NCBI GenBank assembly: GCA_002840765.1
Contig: PHCE01000012.1
Span: forward strand, 62,001-126,000
Length of the DNA: 64,000 bases
Direction: 5' to 3'
Source: Betaproteobacteria bacterium HGW-Betaproteobacteria-7
Lineage (GTDB): Bacteria > Pseudomonadota > Gammaproteobacteria > Burkholderiales > Rhodocyclaceae
This document shows, piece by piece, positions 51,142 to 61,873 of this stretch; the first letter of the stretch is position 1; the number at the start of each line of letters is the position of its first letter. The notes beneath the pieces were generated by a model. The model did not search any database, was not told where the DNA came from, and was given only the letters and a program-made list of their open reading frames with translations. A program made the translations under genes and the position numbers.

Positions 51142-51767
51142 GCACGGCCACGGCGCTGACGGTGGGCGCGACAGCGTCCGCAGCCGGCGCCGACCTGTTG
51201 CGTATCGTCCGCATCAACGAGCAGATCAAACGCGTCGTCGGTGTTTCCTTCAAGATCAACATCATGGCGCTCAACGCCATCTTCCTGGCCAAGCGGGCGG
51301 GCACGGCGGCCCTCGGCTTCGGTGTGCTGTCCAATGAGCTGCGCGTCTTCTCCCAGGAGTTGCGCGATTGCATGAGCGGGCTGAATGGCCTGATCCACGC
51401 CAGCGTCAACGAGGTTTCGATCATTCTGCGCAATGGTCGTCAGGACCGCCTGCTTGGCGAACTCGCCAAGGGCGGCGCAGTGTTGCCGCTGGTCAGCGGC
51501 GTCCTTGAACGCCGTGCCGGCGAGCGGTCGGCCCATGCCAAGCGGCTCGCCGACTTGCGCCGACAGTTGAAGCGCGCTCTCGAGGATGCCTTCCAACTGG
51601 TCGAACTGGGCGGTGTCCTGGCCAAATCGGCGAAAATCGAGGCGGCCTACGGACAGAGCTTCGCCGCTTCGCTGACCCAGGTTTCATCAGAATTCGACGG
51701 CATCGTCGAAGAGATTCGCGGTGCCCTCGAGTCGCTGCGCCATTCGCCCTTCTTTGCCAGCAAATGA
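51138..51767 (+). CDS. Soluble methyl-accepting-like hairpin protein
   Basis: A 209-aa cytosolic protein. Residues 25-75 resemble the tip of a chemoreceptor signalling hairpin (INEQIKRVVGVSFKINIMALNAIF..RAGTAALGFGVLSNELR). The receptor consensus at this place is I-x2-IA-x-QTNLLALNAAIEAARAGE-x-GRGFAVVA-EVR, so the CheA/CheW contact region is preserved but modified. The remainder is a helical coiled-coil-like tail with no membrane segment. Its start overlaps phaC by 4 nt. It precedes a di-metal ODP-like protein, and chemoreceptor partners of that type are known in other bacteria. Confidence 0.7.
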   Translation: MSTATALTVGATASAAGADLLRIVRINEQIKRVVGVSFKINIMALNAIFLAKRAGTAALGFGVLSNELRVFSQELRDCMSGLNGLIHASVNEVSIILRNGRQDRLLGELAKGGAVLPLVSGVLERRAGERSAHAKRLADLRRQLKRALEDAFQLVELGGVLAKSAKIEAAYGQSFAASLTQVSSEFDGIVEEIRGALESLRHSPFFASK

Positions 51768-51786
51768 TGCCCACCGGAGCCGTTTC

Positions 51787-52524
51787 GTGAAGACGACCAA
51801 GACCATATTCCAGGACGGCGACCACCGCTGGCTGGCCATTGTCCGTGACCCCGACAAGCCAAACTACCTGATCGATACCAACGAATACCTGGTCACCCAT
51901 GGCGATCGCGGCCTGCTCGTCGATCCCGGCGGTGCCGAGATCTTTCCTGCGGTCTTTTCGGCGCTGTCGGCGGAGTTCGATCCGTCGGCGCTGAGCGGCA
52001 TGTTCGCCTCGCACCAGGATCCGGACTGCTGCTCATCGTTGGCCCTGTGGCTGGAATTCAACCCGGCCATGCGCTGCTACGTGAGCTGGATGTGGAGCGG
52101 TTTTCTGCCGCACTTCGGCGGCAGCGGCGAAACCTTCGTGGCGATCCCCGACGAGGGCATGGAAATTCCGGTGGACACCCTGATGCTGCAGGCCATTCCG
52201 GCGCATTACCTGCATTCCTCCGGCAATTTTCATCTCTACGACAAGGTCGCCCGCCTGCTGTTCTCCGGCGATGTCGGCGCCGCCCTGCTGCCGCCGGGCA
52301 TGGATGGCCTGTACGTGAACAACTTCGATGCCCACATCCGGCATGCCGAAGCCTTCCACAAACGCTGGATGGGTTCCAACGAAGCCAAGCGCCGTTGGTG
52401 CGAGCGGGCCAGCGGCATGGCCATCGACCTGCTCTGCCCGCAGCACGGCGCCATCTATACCGGCCCGGACGTCGAACGCTTCATCAACTGGTTCGACGAG
52501 TTGCCGGTAGGGCTGGCAGTGTGA
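51787..52524 (+). CDS. ODP-like di-metal metallo-beta-lactamase fold protein
   Basis: Flavodiiron-related MBL-fold protein without a flavodoxin domain (245 aa). The family metal motif is H76-x-D78-x-D80 in SHQDPDCCSSL, where flavodiiron enzymes have H-x-E-x-D-H. Further ligands are likely in HYLHSSGNFHLYD, LLFSGDVG and CPQHGAIY. It resembles oxygen-binding di-iron proteins (ODP) that sense oxygen or iron for chemotaxis. The GTG at 51787 has GGAG 7 nt upstream. It follows the MCP-hairpin gene by 19 nt and precedes a hemerythrin gene. Confidence 0.78.
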   Translation: MKTTKTIFQDGDHRWLAIVRDPDKPNYLIDTNEYLVTHGDRGLLVDPGGAEIFPAVFSALSAEFDPSALSGMFASHQDPDCCSSLALWLEFNPAMRCYVSWMWSGFLPHFGGSGETFVAIPDEGMEIPVDTLMLQAIPAHYLHSSGNFHLYDKVARLLFSGDVGAALLPPGMDGLYVNNFDAHIRHAEAFHKRWMGSNEAKRRWCERASGMAIDLLCPQHGAIYTGPDVERFINWFDELPVGLAV

Positions 52525-52607
52525 ACGCGGGGTTTTGACTCCGGTCAAGGAGCTGCCTTGGTGCTGCCCGCAGAATGGACGCACCGTACAACGCCCAGAG
52601 CAGCTTA

Positions 52608-53054
52608 ATGACCACAATCCGCACTTTCATGACCGATGATCACCGCCATTGCGACGATCTGCTGGCCGAAGCCGAGCAGGCCATGGCCAAAGGCAATCTC
52701 GAGGCCGGCAAGGCGGCTTTCGGGCATTTCGCCACGGCTCTGCTGGCTCATTTTGCCGCCGAGGAAAAAACGCTGTTTCCATCCTTTGAGGTGAAGACCG
52801 GCATGAGCATGGGGCCGACCCGGGTCATGCGCCTGGAACACGAACAGATGCGCAGCCTGCTCGCCGATGCCCAGGCCGCCCTGGCGGCCGGTGACGGCGA
52901 CGATTACATCGGCTGCGCCGAAACCCTGCTGATCATGATGCAGCAGCACAACCTGAAGGAAGAAAACATGCTCTACCCGATGTGCGACGAGCATCTCGCC
53001 GCCGAATGCAGCGAACTGCTGCAGCATCTCGAAGCGGAGCTGGCCGAGGCATGA
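52608..53054 (+). CDS. Hemerythrin-domain protein
   Basis: Hemerythrin-like four-helix bundle (148 aa). Candidate di-iron ligands are visible: His12/His14 in MTDDHRHCDDLLAE, HFATALLAHFAAEEKTLFPSFE, LEHEQM and MQQHNLKEENMLYPMCDEH. Such proteins bind oxygen or nitric oxide, or repair iron-sulphur centres. MTTIRT at 52608 is taken as the start; an upstream ATG at 52575 also lacks a good ribosome site. It overlaps the next gene as ATGA. Confidence 0.87.
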   Translation: MTTIRTFMTDDHRHCDDLLAEAEQAMAKGNLEAGKAAFGHFATALLAHFAAEEKTLFPSFEVKTGMSMGPTRVMRLEHEQMRSLLADAQAALAAGDGDDYIGCAETLLIMMQQHNLKEENMLYPMCDEHLAAECSELLQHLEAELAEA

Positions 53055-53278
53055 GCCATCCAAAAACCCCGCATGTCGTCGATGCCCGCTACATGGAGCC
53101 GCCCGAGCCCTTCGTCCAGACCATGGAAATGCTCGACCGCTTGCAGCCTGGGGAGAAGATGCTGCTCCTGCTGTTCCGCGAACCGCATCCCCTGTACAAG
53201 GTATTGCGCCAGAACGGCCATGCCTACGAGAGCGAACTGCTGCCCGACGGCACCTTCGAAATCCTCATCTCGCGCTGA
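53051..53278 (+). CDS. DUF2249 domain-containing protein
   Basis: A 75-aa single-domain DUF2249 protein. It resembles TusA-like small alpha-beta domains: VVDARYMEPPEPFVQTMEMLDRL, the LLLLFREPHPLYKVLRQNGHAYES core and the C-terminal FEILI strand. DUF2249 domains are often encoded beside hemerythrins and nitrogen-oxide respiration genes. The start overlaps the hemerythrin stop by 4 nt, and the next gene's GTG follows its stop directly. Confidence 0.82.
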   Translation: MSHPKTPHVVDARYMEPPEPFVQTMEMLDRLQPGEKMLLLLFREPHPLYKVLRQNGHAYESELLPDGTFEILISR

Positions 53279-54586
53279 GTGTCGGCGATGCAGGGGGGGC
53301 TTTCCTTTGACAATGCGCCGCCGCTGGCGGCACCCCTGCGCTTTTTCCTGACGGCGCCGCTGTTCCTCGTTCTTGCCGGCCTGCTGCTGGTTTATGCCGG
53401 GCCGGACATCTTCGCCTCGCGCTGGTTGCCGGCGACGCTGGCCCTGGTGCATCTGATCACCATCGGCTTCATGCTGCAGGTGATGATCGGTGCCTTGCTC
53501 CAGGTGCTGCCGGTACTCGCCGGTGCCGATATCGGCCGGCCATTGCTGGTCGCCCGCCTCGTCCATCCGGCGCTGACACTGGGTACTCTGCTGTTGGCCG
53601 CCGGTTTCCTCAGTGCTTCGCCGTGGTTCTTTCGTCTGGCTGCCGTGTTGTTGTTGGCGGCCATCGCCGTTTTCCTGCTTGCCGCAGGGCGCGGACTGGC
53701 CGCGCAGCCGTCGACCAGTCCGACGATCCGCGGTCTCAAACTGTCCTTGCTCAGCCTGGCCGTCACCGTCGCCCTCGGCGTCACCCTGGCCCTCGGCCTG
53801 GCCCACGGCTGGAGTCTGCCCTACGCCGATCTGACCGACCTGCATGCTGGCTGGGGTTTGGGCGCCTGGGGCGGCGTTCTGCTCGCCGCCATGGCCTACG
53901 TCGTCGTCCCGATGTTCCAGCTGACACCCGGCTACCCGGCGCGTCCCAGCTGGTGGTTCCCGCCGCTGATCGTCATCTTGCTGTTGCTGTGGACGGTGGC
54001 CGCTGCCGGCGGCTGGCACTGGCTGGTGGCCGCCTGCCAGCTCGGGCTGGCCGCTGTCGGCTGCGCTTTTGCCGGACTGACCTTGCGCCTGCAGTTGCAG
54101 CGCCGTCGGGCCCGCGCCGATGCCACCAGCCGCTACTGGCAGAGCGGCTTGTTCGCCGCCATGGCGGCCCTGCTGATGCTCGCTGCCGCCACCCTGTGGC
54201 CGTCGCTCACCGAGTTGCCGGCGTGGACGCCGCTATTTGCCATCCTCTTGATCGCCGGCGCCTTCGTTTCCTTCATCGCCGGCATGCTCTACAAGATCGT
54301 GCCCTTCCTCGCCTGGCTGCACCTGCAACATGGCATCCAGGTCGGCATGCCGGCGCCGAACATGAACCGCCTGCTCGCCGATTCGGCCATGCAGCGGCAG
54401 ATGCGCGCCCATCAACTGGCGCTGGCGCTGCTGGTCGCTGCCGCCTTCCTGCCCGACTGGCTGGCCCGGCCGGCAGGTGGTGCCTTGGCCGTGGCCGGCG
54501 GCTGGTTGTTCTGGAACCTGCTGCAGGCAGCGCTGCGTTACCGCCAGCAGGCCGCCGCCATCGTTGCCCGGCAGGAGGCAGCTTGA
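53279..54586 (+). CDS. 12-TM membrane protein, NnrS/heme-copper oxidase subunit I-like
   Basis: Integral membrane protein (435 aa) with about twelve helices. Histidines sit at helix positions (ALVHLITIGFMLQVMIGALL, LVHPALTLG, LHAGWGLGAWGGVLL, LHLQHG), as in the NnrS/heme-copper oxidase subunit I superfamily. This suggests heme or metal binding and a link to nitric oxide or oxygen. The GTG start directly follows the DUF2249 stop; an ATG three codons later is possible. Exact family membership is not certain. It overlaps the SirB2 gene by 4 nt. Confidence 0.65.
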   Translation: MSAMQGGLSFDNAPPLAAPLRFFLTAPLFLVLAGLLLVYAGPDIFASRWLPATLALVHLITIGFMLQVMIGALLQVLPVLAGADIGRPLLVARLVHPALTLGTLLLAAGFLSASPWFFRLAAVLLLAAIAVFLLAAGRGLAAQPSTSPTIRGLKLSLLSLAVTVALGVTLALGLAHGWSLPYADLTDLHAGWGLGAWGGVLLAAMAYVVVPMFQLTPGYPARPSWWFPPLIVILLLLWTVAAAGGWHWLVAACQLGLAAVGCAFAGLTLRLQLQRRRARADATSRYWQSGLFAAMAALLMLAAATLWPSLTELPAWTPLFAILLIAGAFVSFIAGMLYKIVPFLAWLHLQHGIQVGMPAPNMNRLLADSAMQRQMRAHQLALALLVAAAFLPDWLARPAGGALAVAGGWLFWNLLQAALRYRQQAAAIVARQEAA

Positions 54587-54954
54587 GCTATCTCGCCCTG
54601 AAGCACCTGCACGTTACTTGCGTCGTGCTCAGCGGCCTCGGTTTCTGCTTGCGTGGTTGGTGGATGGCGACAGCGTCGCCGCGACTGCTGGCACGGCTGA
54701 CGCGGGTGCTGCCGCATGTGATCGACAGCACGCTGCTCGGCAGCGCCTTGGTCATGGCCTGGATGAGCGGCCAGTATCCCTTCGTTCACGGCTGGCTGAC
54801 GGCCAAGGTACTCGGCCTGCTCGCCTACATCCTGCTCGGCGCCATGGCCCTCAAGCGGGCGCCGACGCGCGCCGCCCGTTTGCGCTTCTTCGTGCTGGCG
54901 CTGCTCGCTTACGCCTACATCGTTGGCGTCGCGCTGACCCGCAATCCCTTGCTG

Positions 54955-54960
<6 letters not shown>
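54583..54960 (+). CDS. SirB2 family membrane protein
   Basis: A 125-aa membrane protein of the SirB2 family with four helices. LALKHLHVTCVVLSGLGFCLRGWWM at the N-terminus, LPHVIDSTLLGSALVMAW and WLTAKVLGLLAYILLGAMAL are typical. The start is TTG at 54583 with AGGAGG 4 nt upstream, overlapping the previous stop (TTGA). Function is unknown. Its stop overlaps the end of the convergent regulator gene by 6 nt. Confidence 0.82.
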
Positions 54961-56934
<1,974 letters not shown>

Positions 56935-57106
56935 CTCTCCTCCAGCCACTCAACTTGCATTTTTGTTATTTTTCTGCTTCATAACGTAGCACCTGCCCAT
57001 TTAATAAGCAATGCGCTGAACAATTCCGTTGCTACTCTCGCAAATGGCGTGCCAAGCGATGTCGGTTGGACTGCAGCGACGGCGCCATCGTTCAAGCCAT
57101 GTTGTC

Positions 57107-57121
57107 TTGCTCAGCGAGCAA
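57107..57121. promoter_or_regulatory. Inverted repeat next to the pedF promoter
   Basis: TTGCTC-AGC-GAGCAA is a perfect 6-bp dyad ending 2 nt before the -24 element. Its position suggests a modulator of the promoter. The remaining 56935-57106 sequence holds no clear enhancer pair. Confidence 0.35.
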
Positions 57122-57122
57122 C

Positions 57123-57137
57123 TGGCACAGGCTTTGC
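57123..57137 (+). promoter_or_regulatory. Sigma-54 (-24/-12) promoter of the pedF operon
   Basis: TGGCAC-AGGCT-TTGC is an exact match to TGGCAC-N5-TTGC. It lies 49 nt before the pedF start, opposite a divergent sigma-54 activator gene. Confidence 0.82.
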
Positions 57138-57186
57138 AGACAGGTCTCCCACAAGCTGTCCATTCGCATTCACCAAAGGAGACCCC

Positions 57187-57615
57187 GTGAAGCACTCAAC
57201 CCAAACCCTCGGCGCCTTGCTCGCCGCTCTGTTCCTCGCCGCGCAAGTGCCGGCGGCCCTTGCCCACGGCGACGTGGTACCGCAGGCGGTCGATACCACC
57301 GGCCTGAAGAAGCTCGGTGCCGACTGGCAGACGGCCAATCCCTACCGCGAGGAGAAGACGGCGATCCGTATCGGCGACTCCGCCTACAACCAGAATTGCG
57401 CCCGCTGCCACGGCCTCGGTGGCGTCTCCGGCGGTATCGCCCCGGACCTCCGTTACCTGCCGAAGGGCGACGAAGGTGACGAAATCTTCCTGCAACGCAT
57501 CCGCAAGGGGGCCGTTCGTGATGGCCGTGTGTACATGCCGCCGTTCGAGGAAACCCTGAGTCAGGAAGCCATGTGGGCGATCCGCGCCTGGCTGGAGACC
57601 GTCCATGAAGAATGA
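57187..57615 (+). CDS. pedF: Cytochrome c-550 PedF-like
   Basis: Periplasmic c-type cytochrome (142 aa). A Sec signal peptide ends at ALA-H (residue 26/27). The heme site is NCARCHG (Cys71, Cys74, His75), with the distal Met probably in VYMPPFEE. PedF-like cytochromes take electrons from PQQ-dependent alcohol dehydrogenases. The GTG start has AAAGGAGA about 5 nt upstream. It overlaps the next gene by 11 nt and is the first gene of a sigma-54-controlled operon. No quinoprotein ethanol dehydrogenase gene is in the operon. Confidence 0.9.
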   Translation: MKHSTQTLGALLAALFLAAQVPAALAHGDVVPQAVDTTGLKKLGADWQTANPYREEKTAIRIGDSAYNQNCARCHGLGGVSGGIAPDLRYLPKGDEGDEIFLQRIRKGAVRDGRVYMPPFEETLSQEAMWAIRAWLETVHEE

Positions 57616-58450
57616 TCGCCGCCGCTGCCTGCGCGCCCTCGTCGCGCTGCCTCTGAGCCTGGCCCTGCCGGCAATCGCCGATGCGCTGGAAACCGTGCGC
57701 CAGCGCGGCCGCCTGCGCATCGCCATCTACAATGATTTTCCGCCGTATTCGCTGCGCGGCGGCAAGGGCATCGACGCCGACATCGGCCGCGCCATCGCCG
57801 CCCGCATGGGAGTCGCCGCCGAAATCGTCGGTTTCAATGCCGATGAGGACATGAACGACGACCTGCGCAACATGGTCTGGAAAGGCCACTATCTCGGCAC
57901 CCAGCCGGCGGATGTGATGCTGCACGTGCCGGTAGATGAAGTCCTGGCGCGGGCCAACGACAAGGTCCGCATCTTCGGTGCCTACCATCGCGAGACCCTG
58001 GCTGTGGCGCGCAATCCGCAGCGCGTGCCGGCGCTGTCCGGCTCGGCGGCGATGGCCCTGGAAGTGTTCACCCGCGAGAAGATAGGCGTCGAAACGGCCT
58101 CGCTGGCCGACTCCTTCCTGCTCAGCGCCCTCAACGGTCGGTTGCGCGAAAACGTCGTCCATTTCACTACCGTTGCCGAGGCCGGCCAGGCCCTGGCGGC
58201 CGGCAGCATCGCCGCCGTGCTGGCGCCGCGCGCCGAGCTGGAGGCGGCGATCAAGGGGCAGGAGCGGGTGGTCATCGATAGTGCCAAGTTCGCCGAACTG
58301 AAGGTCGATAGCTGGCCGCTCGGCATGGCCGTCAAGGCCGAGGAACAGCCGCTGGCCGAAGCGCTGGCCGCTGCCCTTGGCGAACTCAAGCGCGACGGCA
58401 GCATCGCCGCCATCTTCCGCCAGTACGGCATCACCCATCACGCCGCCTGA
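57605..58450 (+). CDS. Periplasmic substrate-binding protein (family 3-like), PQQ-associated
   Basis: ABC-type solute-binding protein-like (281 aa) with a signal peptide (LRALVALPLSLALPAIADA). The core RGRLRIAIYNDFPPYSLRGGKGIDADIGRAIAARMGV is typical of amino-acid-type binding proteins. No ABC permease genes are nearby, so it probably serves the PQQ dehydrogenase system, as XoxJ-like proteins do beside methanol dehydrogenases. The start overlaps pedF by 11 nt. Ligand unknown. Confidence 0.82.
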   Translation: MKNDRRRCLRALVALPLSLALPAIADALETVRQRGRLRIAIYNDFPPYSLRGGKGIDADIGRAIAARMGVAAEIVGFNADEDMNDDLRNMVWKGHYLGTQPADVMLHVPVDEVLARANDKVRIFGAYHRETLAVARNPQRVPALSGSAAMALEVFTREKIGVETASLADSFLLSALNGRLRENVVHFTTVAEAGQALAAGSIAAVLAPRAELEAAIKGQERVVIDSAKFAELKVDSWPLGMAVKAEEQPLAEALAAALGELKRDGSIAAIFRQYGITHHAA

Positions 58451-58457
58451 GGTCAAC

Positions 58458-59387
58458 ATGCGCCTATTGCTCCCCCTCCTGGCCGTGCTGCTCGGCGGCA
58501 ACGCCGCCGCCGAACCGCTGGCCTACGTGCCGAACGAGAAGACGGCCAGCATCAGCATCATCGACACCGCCAGCGACGAGATACGCGGCGAATTCGCCAT
58601 CGGCCAGCGGCCGCGCGGCATCGCTGGCGGTGCCGGCCGGCTCTATCTGACCGACGGCAAGACTGGCAGCCTGCTGATCGTCGACAGTGCCGCCGGCAAG
58701 CTCGAACGCAGCGTGCCGGTCGGCGATTCGCCGGAAGGGGTCAGCCTGTCGGCCGATGGCAAGCTGCTGGCAGTGGCGCTCGAGGACGACAACAGCGTTG
58801 TCCTGCTCAGTGCGCCGGAAGGCCGCGAGCTGGCGCGCATCAAGGTCCAGGGGAAGAACCCGGAACATGCGGTGTTCAGCCCGGATGGCCGCTGGCTCTA
58901 TGTCAGTGCCGAGGAGGCCGAGCAGGTCGACGTCATCGACGTGGCGGCAAAGCGCCAGGTGGCCAGTATCGCCGTCGGCAAGCGGCCACGCGGCATCGGC
59001 TTCCTGCCTGACGGCAGCCTGGCCTATGTCGCCTGCGAGCTGGCCGGCAAGGTGTATGCGATCGATGTCGCCCGCCAGCAGACGATCGCCGAGATTCCGG
59101 CCGGCCAGTATCCGAACGGGATTGCCGTGCACCCCGACGGCAAGCGCGTCTTCGTCTCCAACGGCCGCGATGCCTCGGTAATGGCCATCGACGTCGCCAG
59201 CAACAAGGTGACGGCCACGGCGGCGGTCGGCAAGCGGCCGTGGAACATGGCGCTGACGCCGGATGGCAGCAAGCTCTATGTCGCCAACGGGCGTTCCGCC
59301 AGCGTTTCAGTGATCGATACCGGGCGCTTCGAGAAGCTGCGCGACATCGCCGTCGGCGAGCTGCCATGGGGCGTCAACATCCAATGA
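58458..59387 (+). CDS. PQQ-dependent catabolism-associated beta-propeller protein
   Basis: Periplasmic YVTN-type beta-propeller (309 aa, TIGR03866-like). A signal peptide (LLLPLLAVLLGGNAAAE) is followed by about seven repeats of the form AYVPNEKTASISIIDTASDEI, LYVSAEEAEQVDVIDVA and VFVSNGRDASVMAIDVA. Members occur with PQQ-dependent alcohol oxidation genes. The role is unknown, perhaps structural or as a redox partner. It lies 7 nt after the binding-protein gene and overlaps the cytochrome b561 gene by 4 nt. Confidence 0.87.
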   Translation: MRLLLPLLAVLLGGNAAAEPLAYVPNEKTASISIIDTASDEIRGEFAIGQRPRGIAGGAGRLYLTDGKTGSLLIVDSAAGKLERSVPVGDSPEGVSLSADGKLLAVALEDDNSVVLLSAPEGRELARIKVQGKNPEHAVFSPDGRWLYVSAEEAEQVDVIDVAAKRQVASIAVGKRPRGIGFLPDGSLAYVACELAGKVYAIDVARQQTIAEIPAGQYPNGIAVHPDGKRVFVSNGRDASVMAIDVASNKVTATAAVGKRPWNMALTPDGSKLYVANGRSASVSVIDTGRFEKLRDIAVGELPWGVNIQ

Positions 59388-59917
59388 ACGCGCCGCGCTA
59401 TACGCTGCCGGCCATCGCGCTGCACTGGGCGCAGGCCATCCTGATCGCCTGGCTGCTCTGGCTCGGATGGACGATGACCGACCTGCCCAAGGGCGCCGAG
59501 CGCAGTGCTGCCTACGGTCTGCACAAGTCGCTCGGCCTGCTCGCCCTGCTGCTGGTCATCCTCCGGCTGGCCTGGCGGCAGCGCCACCCGGCGCCGCCGT
59601 TGCCGGCCAGCGGCTGGGAAGTGGCGCTGGCGAAAGCGACGCACGTCGGGCTCTATCTATTCCTGCTGGTAGCGCCGCTCGCCGGCTATCTGGCCTCGTC
59701 GTTCACACCCTTTGCCCTGAAGTTTTTCGGTATCGAACTACCCAAGGTAGGCTGGCCGGATGAGACGCTGAACGGCCTGTTCAAGCAGATTCACTGGCTG
59801 GCGGTGTGGAGCGGGGCGGGATTGATCGCCTTGCATGTAGCCGGTGCCCTGAAGCATGCGCTGCTGGGCGACGGCCTGTTGAGTCGGATGTTGCCCGGCC
59901 GGCTGTTGCATAAATGA
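59384..59917 (+). CDS. Cytochrome b561-like membrane protein
   Basis: Cytochrome b561/Ni-Fe hydrogenase b-type membrane protein (177 aa, four helices). Heme-ligand histidines sit in IALHWAQAILIAWLLW, YGLHKSLGLLALLLV, ATHVGLYLFLLVAPLAGYL and IHWLAVWSGAGLIALHVAGALKHALLG. It can pass electrons from the periplasm to quinone. It is the last gene of the pedF operon, followed by a terminator. Confidence 0.9.
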   Translation: MNAPRYTLPAIALHWAQAILIAWLLWLGWTMTDLPKGAERSAAYGLHKSLGLLALLLVILRLAWRQRHPAPPLPASGWEVALAKATHVGLYLFLLVAPLAGYLASSFTPFALKFFGIELPKVGWPDETLNGLFKQIHWLAVWSGAGLIALHVAGALKHALLGDGLLSRMLPGRLLHK

Positions 59918-59918
59918 A

Positions 59919-59949
59919 CAGGTGCTCCACGCTGGAGCACTTGTTTCCT
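59919..59949 (+). terminator. Rho-independent terminator of the pedF operon
   Basis: An 8-bp stem GTGCTCCA/TGGAGCAC (59922-59929 with 59933-59940), extended by weaker pairs, followed by TTGTTTCCTTT. It lies between convergent genes. Confidence 0.75.
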
Positions 59950-59977
59950 TTCGGCGGCGAACGAGTTCGCTGGATTC

Positions 59978-61321
59978 TCAGATGACGCCCTGGGCCTGCA
60001 TCGCTTCGGCGACCTTGACGAAGCCGGCGATATTGGCGCCATTGACATAGCTGACCGTGCCGTCGGCGCCGCGGCCGTAGCGCAGGCAGGCCGCGTGGAT
60101 GTTGCACATGATTTCGTGCAGGCGGGTATCGACTTCCTCGCGTTGCCAGGAAAGGCGCATGGCGTTCTGGCTCATCTCCAGGCCGGAAGTGGCGACGCCA
60201 CCGGCGTTGCTCGCCTTGCCCGGGGCGTAGAGCACACCGGCGCTTTCAAAGACTTTCACTGCCGCTGCCGTGGACGGCATGTTGGCGCCCTCGGCGACGC
60301 AGATCACGCCGTTGTTCACCAGGGTCCGTGCATCCTCGCCGTCGAGTTCATTCTGCGTTGCGCAGGGCAGGGCGATGTCCACCGGCACGTGCCACGGGCG
60401 GACGCCGGGCAGGAAGTTGGCCTTGACGCGCTGGGCGTAGTCGCTGACCCGGCCGTACAGGTGGTTCTTCACCTCCATCAGCTCGGCCAGCTTCTCCGGC
60501 GTGAAGCCGTCGTTGTCGACGACCGTGCCGCTCGAGTCGGAAACGGTGACGACCTTGGCGCCGAGCGCCATGGCCTTTTCCACGGCGTACTGGGCGACGT
60601 TGCCGGCGCCGGAGACGCTGACGCGCCGGCCGGCGAAGCTGCAGCCCTGCTGGGCGAGCATCTGCTCGGCGAAATAGACGGTGCCGTAGCCGGTGGCTTC
60701 CGGGCGGATCAGCGAGCCGCCGAAGGCCAGGCCCTTGCCGGTGAACACGCAGTCGGCGCGGTTCGACAGCTTCTTCATCATGCCGGCCATGAAGCCGACC
60801 TCGCGGCCGCCGACACCGATGTCGCCGGCCGGCACGTCGGTGTCGCTGCCGATGTGGCGGAACAGCTCGCTGACGAAGGCCTGGCAGAAGCACATCACCT
60901 CACCCGGGCTGCGGCCCTTCGGATCGAAGTCGGCGCCGCCCTTGCCGCCGCCCATCGGCAGTGTGGTCAGGGCGTTCTTGAAGGTCTGCTCGAAGGCGAG
61001 GAACTTGAGGATGGACAGATTGACCGAGGGGTGGAAGCGAATGCCGCCCTTGTACGGCCCGATCGCCGACGAATGCTGGATGCGGTAGCCGCGATTGACC
61101 TGTACCTCGCCGTGGTCGTCCACCCAGGAGACGCGGAACATGATGATGCGCTCCGGCTCGACCAGGCGGTCGAGCAGGCCGTGCTCGGCATACTTCGGAT
61201 GTTGCTCGATGTACGGCCAGAGGCTTTCGATGACCTCGGTGACGGCCTGCAGGAACTCGGGTTGGCCGGGGTTTCGGGCGGCTACCTGGTTGATGAATTG
61301 TTCAAATGACGTGTAGCGCAC
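59978..61321 (-). CDS. gdhA: NADP-specific glutamate dehydrogenase
   Basis: Hexameric glutamate dehydrogenase of the NADP type (447 aa), which assimilates ammonium into glutamate. The substrate and catalytic region KGGIRFHPSVNLSILKFLAFEQ, PMGGGKGGADFDPKG and VPAGDIGVGGREVGFM, and the Rossmann motif VSVSGAGNVAQYAVEKA are diagnostic. It is followed by a terminator shared with the convergent pedF operon. The rnk-like gene lies 23 nt upstream in the same direction and may be co-transcribed. Confidence 0.95.
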   Translation of the reverse strand: MRYTSFEQFINQVAARNPGQPEFLQAVTEVIESLWPYIEQHPKYAEHGLLDRLVEPERIIMFRVSWVDDHGEVQVNRGYRIQHSSAIGPYKGGIRFHPSVNLSILKFLAFEQTFKNALTTLPMGGGKGGADFDPKGRSPGEVMCFCQAFVSELFRHIGSDTDVPAGDIGVGGREVGFMAGMMKKLSNRADCVFTGKGLAFGGSLIRPEATGYGTVYFAEQMLAQQGCSFAGRRVSVSGAGNVAQYAVEKAMALGAKVVTVSDSSGTVVDNDGFTPEKLAELMEVKNHLYGRVSDYAQRVKANFLPGVRPWHVPVDIALPCATQNELDGEDARTLVNNGVICVAEGANMPSTAAAVKVFESAGVLYAPGKASNAGGVATSGLEMSQNAMRLSWQREEVDTRLHEIMCNIHAACLRYGRGADGTVSYVNGANIAGFVKVAEAMQAQGVI

Positions 61322-61344
61322 GAAACGGGTCTCCCTTTGCTGAT

Positions 61345-61734
61345 TCAGTATTGTGGTGTCTTGTAATCCGTCGCGCCGAGCACTGGCTGGCTGACCGCGA
61401 CGACCGTCAGGCGGCGGCTGCTGCCGGGAAAGTCCCAGTCGATTTCCTGGCCGACTGAGAGGCCGATCAACGCGGCACCGACGGGCGCGAATACCGACAC
61501 CTTGCCTAGTGCGGGGTCGGCTTCTTCGGGGAAAACGATCTCGACTTCGCGGCTGTGGCCGGTTTCAATTTCGGCATAGCGCACGCGCGAACCCATGGTG
61601 ACAATGCTGGTCTGTATTAAATCGTTGTGAACAACAATGGCGCGCTCTAGCTCGGCGCGCAAGTCGGGCGGTGGCTGGGTAGCCATCAGGCGAATGAAAT
61701 CCGATTCGCTGATGATCAGGTTAGTCTGTTGCAT
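61345..61734 (-). CDS. rnk: Nucleoside diphosphate kinase regulator Rnk-like
   Basis: Rnk-type protein (129 aa): a short N-terminal coiled coil followed by a GreA/GreB-like C-terminal domain (TMGSRVRYAEIETGHSREVEIVFPEEADP, then VSVFAPVGAALIGLSVGQEIDWDFP). Rnk binds RNA polymerase but has no cleavage activity. The length and order match the family. It is divergent from the LysR gene across a 139-nt gap and precedes gdhA by 23 nt. Confidence 0.9.
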   Translation of the reverse strand: MQQTNLIISESDFIRLMATQPPPDLRAELERAIVVHNDLIQTSIVTMGSRVRYAEIETGHSREVEIVFPEEADPALGKVSVFAPVGAALIGLSVGQEIDWDFPGSSRRLTVVAVSQPVLGATDYKTPQY

Positions 61735-61873
61735 TTACGATGTTTTTTCTATGTATTGGATGGGTTGTCCAAGGTGGTTGTGACGACCGTGCATGGTAGA
61801 GGCCGGTCGCAGACTTGATAAGCCGGCGAGTTTGAATAAAACTGTTTCCATATTGATAACAAACCGGTGGGTC

